Of a stretch of 23,837 nucleotides of DNA, positions 22,301 to 23,837 are shown piece after piece (position 1 is the first letter of the stretch; the number at the start of each line of letters is the position of its first letter). The translations under genes were made by a program, and so were the position numbers. The notes beneath the pieces are model-generated. The model was not told where the DNA came from. It did not search any database and worked only from the letters and a program-made list of their open reading frames with translations. This stretch comes from DASUFP01 sp036274495 (lineage in GTDB: Bacteria; Bacteroidota; Bacteroidia; AKYH767-A; OLB10): the NCBI GenBank assembly GCA_036274495.1, contig DASUFP010000024.1, forward strand, positions 1-23,837. The letters run 5' to 3'.

Positions 22301-23837
22301 CGTGAACGTAACCATTCCTGCAGGTTCGACTTACGGATTTTTTGTGTACGGTACAGGTGGAATCACCTATACCAACGGTTCGGCTGTCGGTGCTGTTTTT
22401 GCAAGCGATGCAAACATTCAGTTTAAGGAGGGTCATGGCGGAGGGTATTTCAACCTGACCAATTCTCCGAGAGTATTTAATGGCCGTATTATTTATCACA
22501 CCGGCTGTGAGGGCACACGAACACCGGTTGTAGCTACCGTTACTCCGGCTCCTGCAATTTCTTATGCAGCCAGCTCTAATTTAGTTTGCTCCGGTAATCC
22601 CGTTACGCTTACAGCAAGCAGCTCCAATGATCCAAACTATACTTATGTATGGACATCAGTTCCGGCAGGATTTAACGCTACCGGATCAAGTGTAACTGCT
22701 AATCCAACAGGTTCAGGGGTGGTATATCAGTTGCTGGCAACTGACAATACCTCAGGACCCAATGCAGGTTGTGCGGCATTTGGAACAACCACTGTACTAA
22801 CAACTGTAAACAATATTACATTAAGCGCCGGTGTTACTCCTTCAACCGGGGTATGTCCCGGGTTTGATGCACAGCTGAATGCCAGTGCTTCAGAGGGAAC
22901 GTATTGCACACCTGTTACCAGCTGTACTTTCCCCGATCAGATTTCAAACGTTTCCTTTGCTACCATTTCCAACCCGTCCGGCTGTAATGGTGCTTCAACA
23001 GGAGGTTATACCTTGTTCTCTACTTACAACCCGACTATAGTTGCAGGTGCTCCTTACCCGATTTCTGTCACTACATCAGGTGACGTTGAAGGTTTGGCTA
23101 TCTGGATCGATTTGAATCAGGATCAGGTGTTCGATGCCTCCGAAGCATTCTTTAACGGATACGCCGGAACCAACCCTGCTACTTATACCACCAACATTCT
23201 GATTCCAACTTCAGCATTGAATGGTTCAACCCGCATGCGTATCAGATGTCAATATGCAAACAATCCATTGGCAGCCGGTCCATGTGCCAACTACACCTAC
23301 GGAGAAACTGAAGATTATCTCATCACTGTTACAAATGGTGTTACTCCTTCAGGTTCCGGTATCACCTACAGCTGGACAGGAAACAACCTTACTGCTACCA
23401 ACATTGCTAACCCGGTAGCTCAGGCCCTGACAACTACTTCTAATTACGTTGTTACGGTTACTTCGGGATCAACAGGATGTATCAAGACCGAAAATGTTCT
23501 GGTGAATGTTAATCCTGAACCGGTAGTATCCACCTTACCTATTAATGCTGCCTGCGAAGGATCCAGCATGTCGGTTTCGGCTTCTGATTATTCAGCCAAT
23601 CCTGCAGGTACTTTTGCATGGAGCGGACCTAATGGTTTCTATGCTACAACAGTTGTAAATGGTGCCAGCGTTTCGGTTACTCCTCAGGGTGTAATTGGTG
23701 TTAACGATGGTATGTACATGGTGGTGGGTACAAACTCCTACGGTTGTCAGGATACTTCCTACACCAACTGGATTCTGAATCCGAATCCTGTACCTTATGT
23801 TGTTAGCGGTTCTCTCGACTCTGTTTCCTGCCCCGGC
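19308..23837 (+). CDS. Giant exported surface protein with Ig-like and GEVED domains (3' partial)
   Basis: Translation from ATG 19308 stays open for 1510 codons to the window edge. A signal peptide ends near SQA/QT (residue 35). Residues 37-229 form a beta-rich domain common at the front of Bacteroidetes GEVED/FnIII proteins ('TASELSAAG', 'FLYTGGNLVIAVDEN'). Then follow: Ig-like 1 (about 244-320); GEVED 1 (325-482; WGETEDY 470-476); Ig-like 2 (about 487-582); GEVED 2 (588-745; WGETEDY 732-738); Ig-like 3 (about 760-840); a different Ig-like domain (845-912); a beta-sandwich (about 918-1066); a PKD/Ig-like domain (about 1081-1170); an Ig-like domain split by GEVED 3 (about 1180-1402; YGETEDY 1331-1337); and a further Ig-like domain (1405 onward). 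GEVED copies carry Ca-loop-like DxNxNGxxxDPGE segments. Such proteins are usually type IX-secreted adhesins; the expected C-terminal sorting domain would lie beyond the window. Confidence 0.92.
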   Translation, partial: MKQQLQELKNRLLRLTGTGILVLMFCCWASSASQAQTNIQIGTGTSTTSVGPIYSCWSYSYTQSIFTASELSAAGASSGQLITKVRWYHTTGNSNLSYYNNWTIRMGNTSQSIFPSTSSWIPASAMSVVYSNTFASLPTNSWIEFTLSTPFLYTGGNLVIAVDENAGGNYQYYCSAYWRYTNSGGATSDYRHMYYYSDTNNPNPLSPPNASSRTRNRPNIQLELTSGAACAGTPNPGNTNTSDATICQGNSATLTLANSTPGTGVSYQWQSSPNSTGPWTNFGTNSASQSVSPSVATWYHCLVTCSGGGTGTSNPVQVGMNNFLDCYCSSGATSTYDEEIFNVTFGSLNNTSTCSTLAPGPGSVQNMYSNYVGFTTVPNVSQYDVVPFSVTRSTCNGNYTNRVAIYIDYNRNGLLTDPGELVYTSPSAVGGGVSSGTIIIPGTASVGQTLMRVVHSETSGVPAPCGTFSWGETEDYLINILQAVPCTVPPAAGTASVSASSLCAGTSATLTASGFASGLGITYQWVESASASGPWTSVSGGTLPSISTGSVSSPTYYKFGVTCSGNTQYTNTVFVDVVTDQAICGTFCSSQASSTADEEIFNVTVGTLNNSSTCSSLAPGAGSIQNRYSNYTGLAAPLLQSGISHSFSVTLGYCGSYNYSNVAGIFIDFNHNGSFTDPGENVWSKSYGSVTYPSQTFTGSFMIPGTALTGLARMRVVLIEGSALNPCAGYTWGETEDYVINIFTPPCAGTPAVSSVLASPASTCPSQGTSNLNATGFTSGYSGISYQWLSSTTSGGPYSPITGATETDFGATGLTTPGTIYYVMQTTCANSGLSSLSNETSVIVVDPTVQSVSGGTRCGYGTVDLAAVAPSGLTLNWYDAATGGSNLGTGATFTTPEINNTTTYYVSASTGGVSSPLTTTFAGGNGFDGNMFDITAINTATIDSFAANFNSGSGTAEIWYRPGTYVGHTTSNAGWILAGTASYTSSGNGAPGTLINVNVNVTIPAGSTYGFFVYGTGGITYTNGSAVGAVFASDANIQFKEGHGGGYFNLTNSPRVFNGRIIYHTGCEGTRTPVVATVTPAPAISYAASSNLVCSGNPVTLTASSSNDPNYTYVWTSVPAGFNATGSSVTANPTGSGVVYQLLATDNTSGPNAGCAAFGTTTVLTTVNNITLSAGVTPSTGVCPGFDAQLNASASEGTYCTPVTSCTFPDQISNVSFATISNPSGCNGASTGGYTLFSTYNPTIVAGAPYPISVTTSGDVEGLAIWIDLNQDQVFDASEAFFNGYAGTNPATYTTNILIPTSALNGSTRMRIRCQYANNPLAAGPCANYTYGETEDYLITVTNGVTPSGSGITYSWTGNNLTATNIANPVAQALTTTSNYVVTVTSGSTGCIKTENVLVNVNPEPVVSTLPINAACEGSSMSVSASDYSANPAGTFAWSGPNGFYATTVVNGASVSVTPQGVIGVNDGMYMVVGTNSYGCQDTSYTNWILNPNPVPYVVSGSLDSVSCPG
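20280..21540 (+). repeat. Tandem duplicated Ig-GEVED coding unit (about 786 nt period)
   Basis: GEVED copies 1 and 2, together with their following Ig-like domain, repeat with a period of about 262 codons: the WGETEDY motifs start at residues 470 and 732, and the leading Ig cysteines at 503 and 764. The starts of both GEVED copies share the protein core DEEIFNVT and highly similar DNA (for example 20317-20420 against 21097-21200). This shows recent internal duplication that has since diverged. Confidence 0.75.

Noticed and set aside
19700..23418. Several 60-90-codon frames on both strands across the right end
   Set aside because: All overlap the continuous 1510-codon frame, which I translated through to the edge without a stop; no frameshift is needed.

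Overview
The window reads as a piece of a Bacteroidota (Bacteroidetes) chromosome, AT-leaning and densely coded. Four things support this. Starts are preceded by A/T-rich leaders without Shine-Dalgarno sequences. At least five start regions carry a perfect TAnnTTTG -7 box. The protein families are typical of the phylum (GEVED/Ig-like giant surface protein, archaeal-type GEGNGG phosphohexomutase, 'TCC'-type Crp regulator, DUF6691/YeeE pair). Several secreted proteins are present. No tRNA, rRNA, CRISPR array, insertion sequence or phage gene was seen.

Layout. 1-619: 3' end of a family-2 glycosyltransferase with a Rossmann-like tail. 620-1139: mostly non-coding, with one possible Lys-rich mini-protein on the minus strand. 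1140-6793: a sulfur/persulfide island. A Crp/Fnr regulator (+) faces a minus-strand gene series: TauE/SafE exporter, single-domain rhodanese, CstB-like persulfide dioxygenase-rhodanese fusion, tandem universal stress protein, and two half-size YeeE/YedE (TsuA-like) membrane proteins. A rhodanese lipoprotein is divergent at the far end. The likely logic is import of thiosulfate or a related sulfur species, persulfide transfer by rhodaneses, oxidation by the CstB-like enzyme, and export of sulfite. The Cys-containing Crp/Fnr protein is the obvious candidate regulator.

6894-18277: housekeeping and accessory genes: a DinB-type metalloprotein, an ACE-like M2 peptidase, an iodotyrosine-deiodinase-like flavoprotein (substrate residues conserved), release factor 3, an M13 (neprilysin-like) peptidase in a run with a cysteine desulfurase and a GlmM-like mutase, a small SET-domain protein, and a TPR membrane protein with ribH.

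18278-18777 is non-coding and AT-rich, with an 18-nt perfect palindrome. 18778-19215 encodes a small secreted protein of unknown function, followed by a strong hairpin. From 19308 to the window edge one uninterrupted frame (1510 codons, no stop) encodes a giant exported protein of alternating Ig-like and GEVED domains. The third GEVED copy appears to be inserted inside an Ig-like domain.

The best candidates for follow-up are the sulfur island with its regulator and operator, the deiodinase-like enzyme, and the domain-in-domain architecture of the giant protein.
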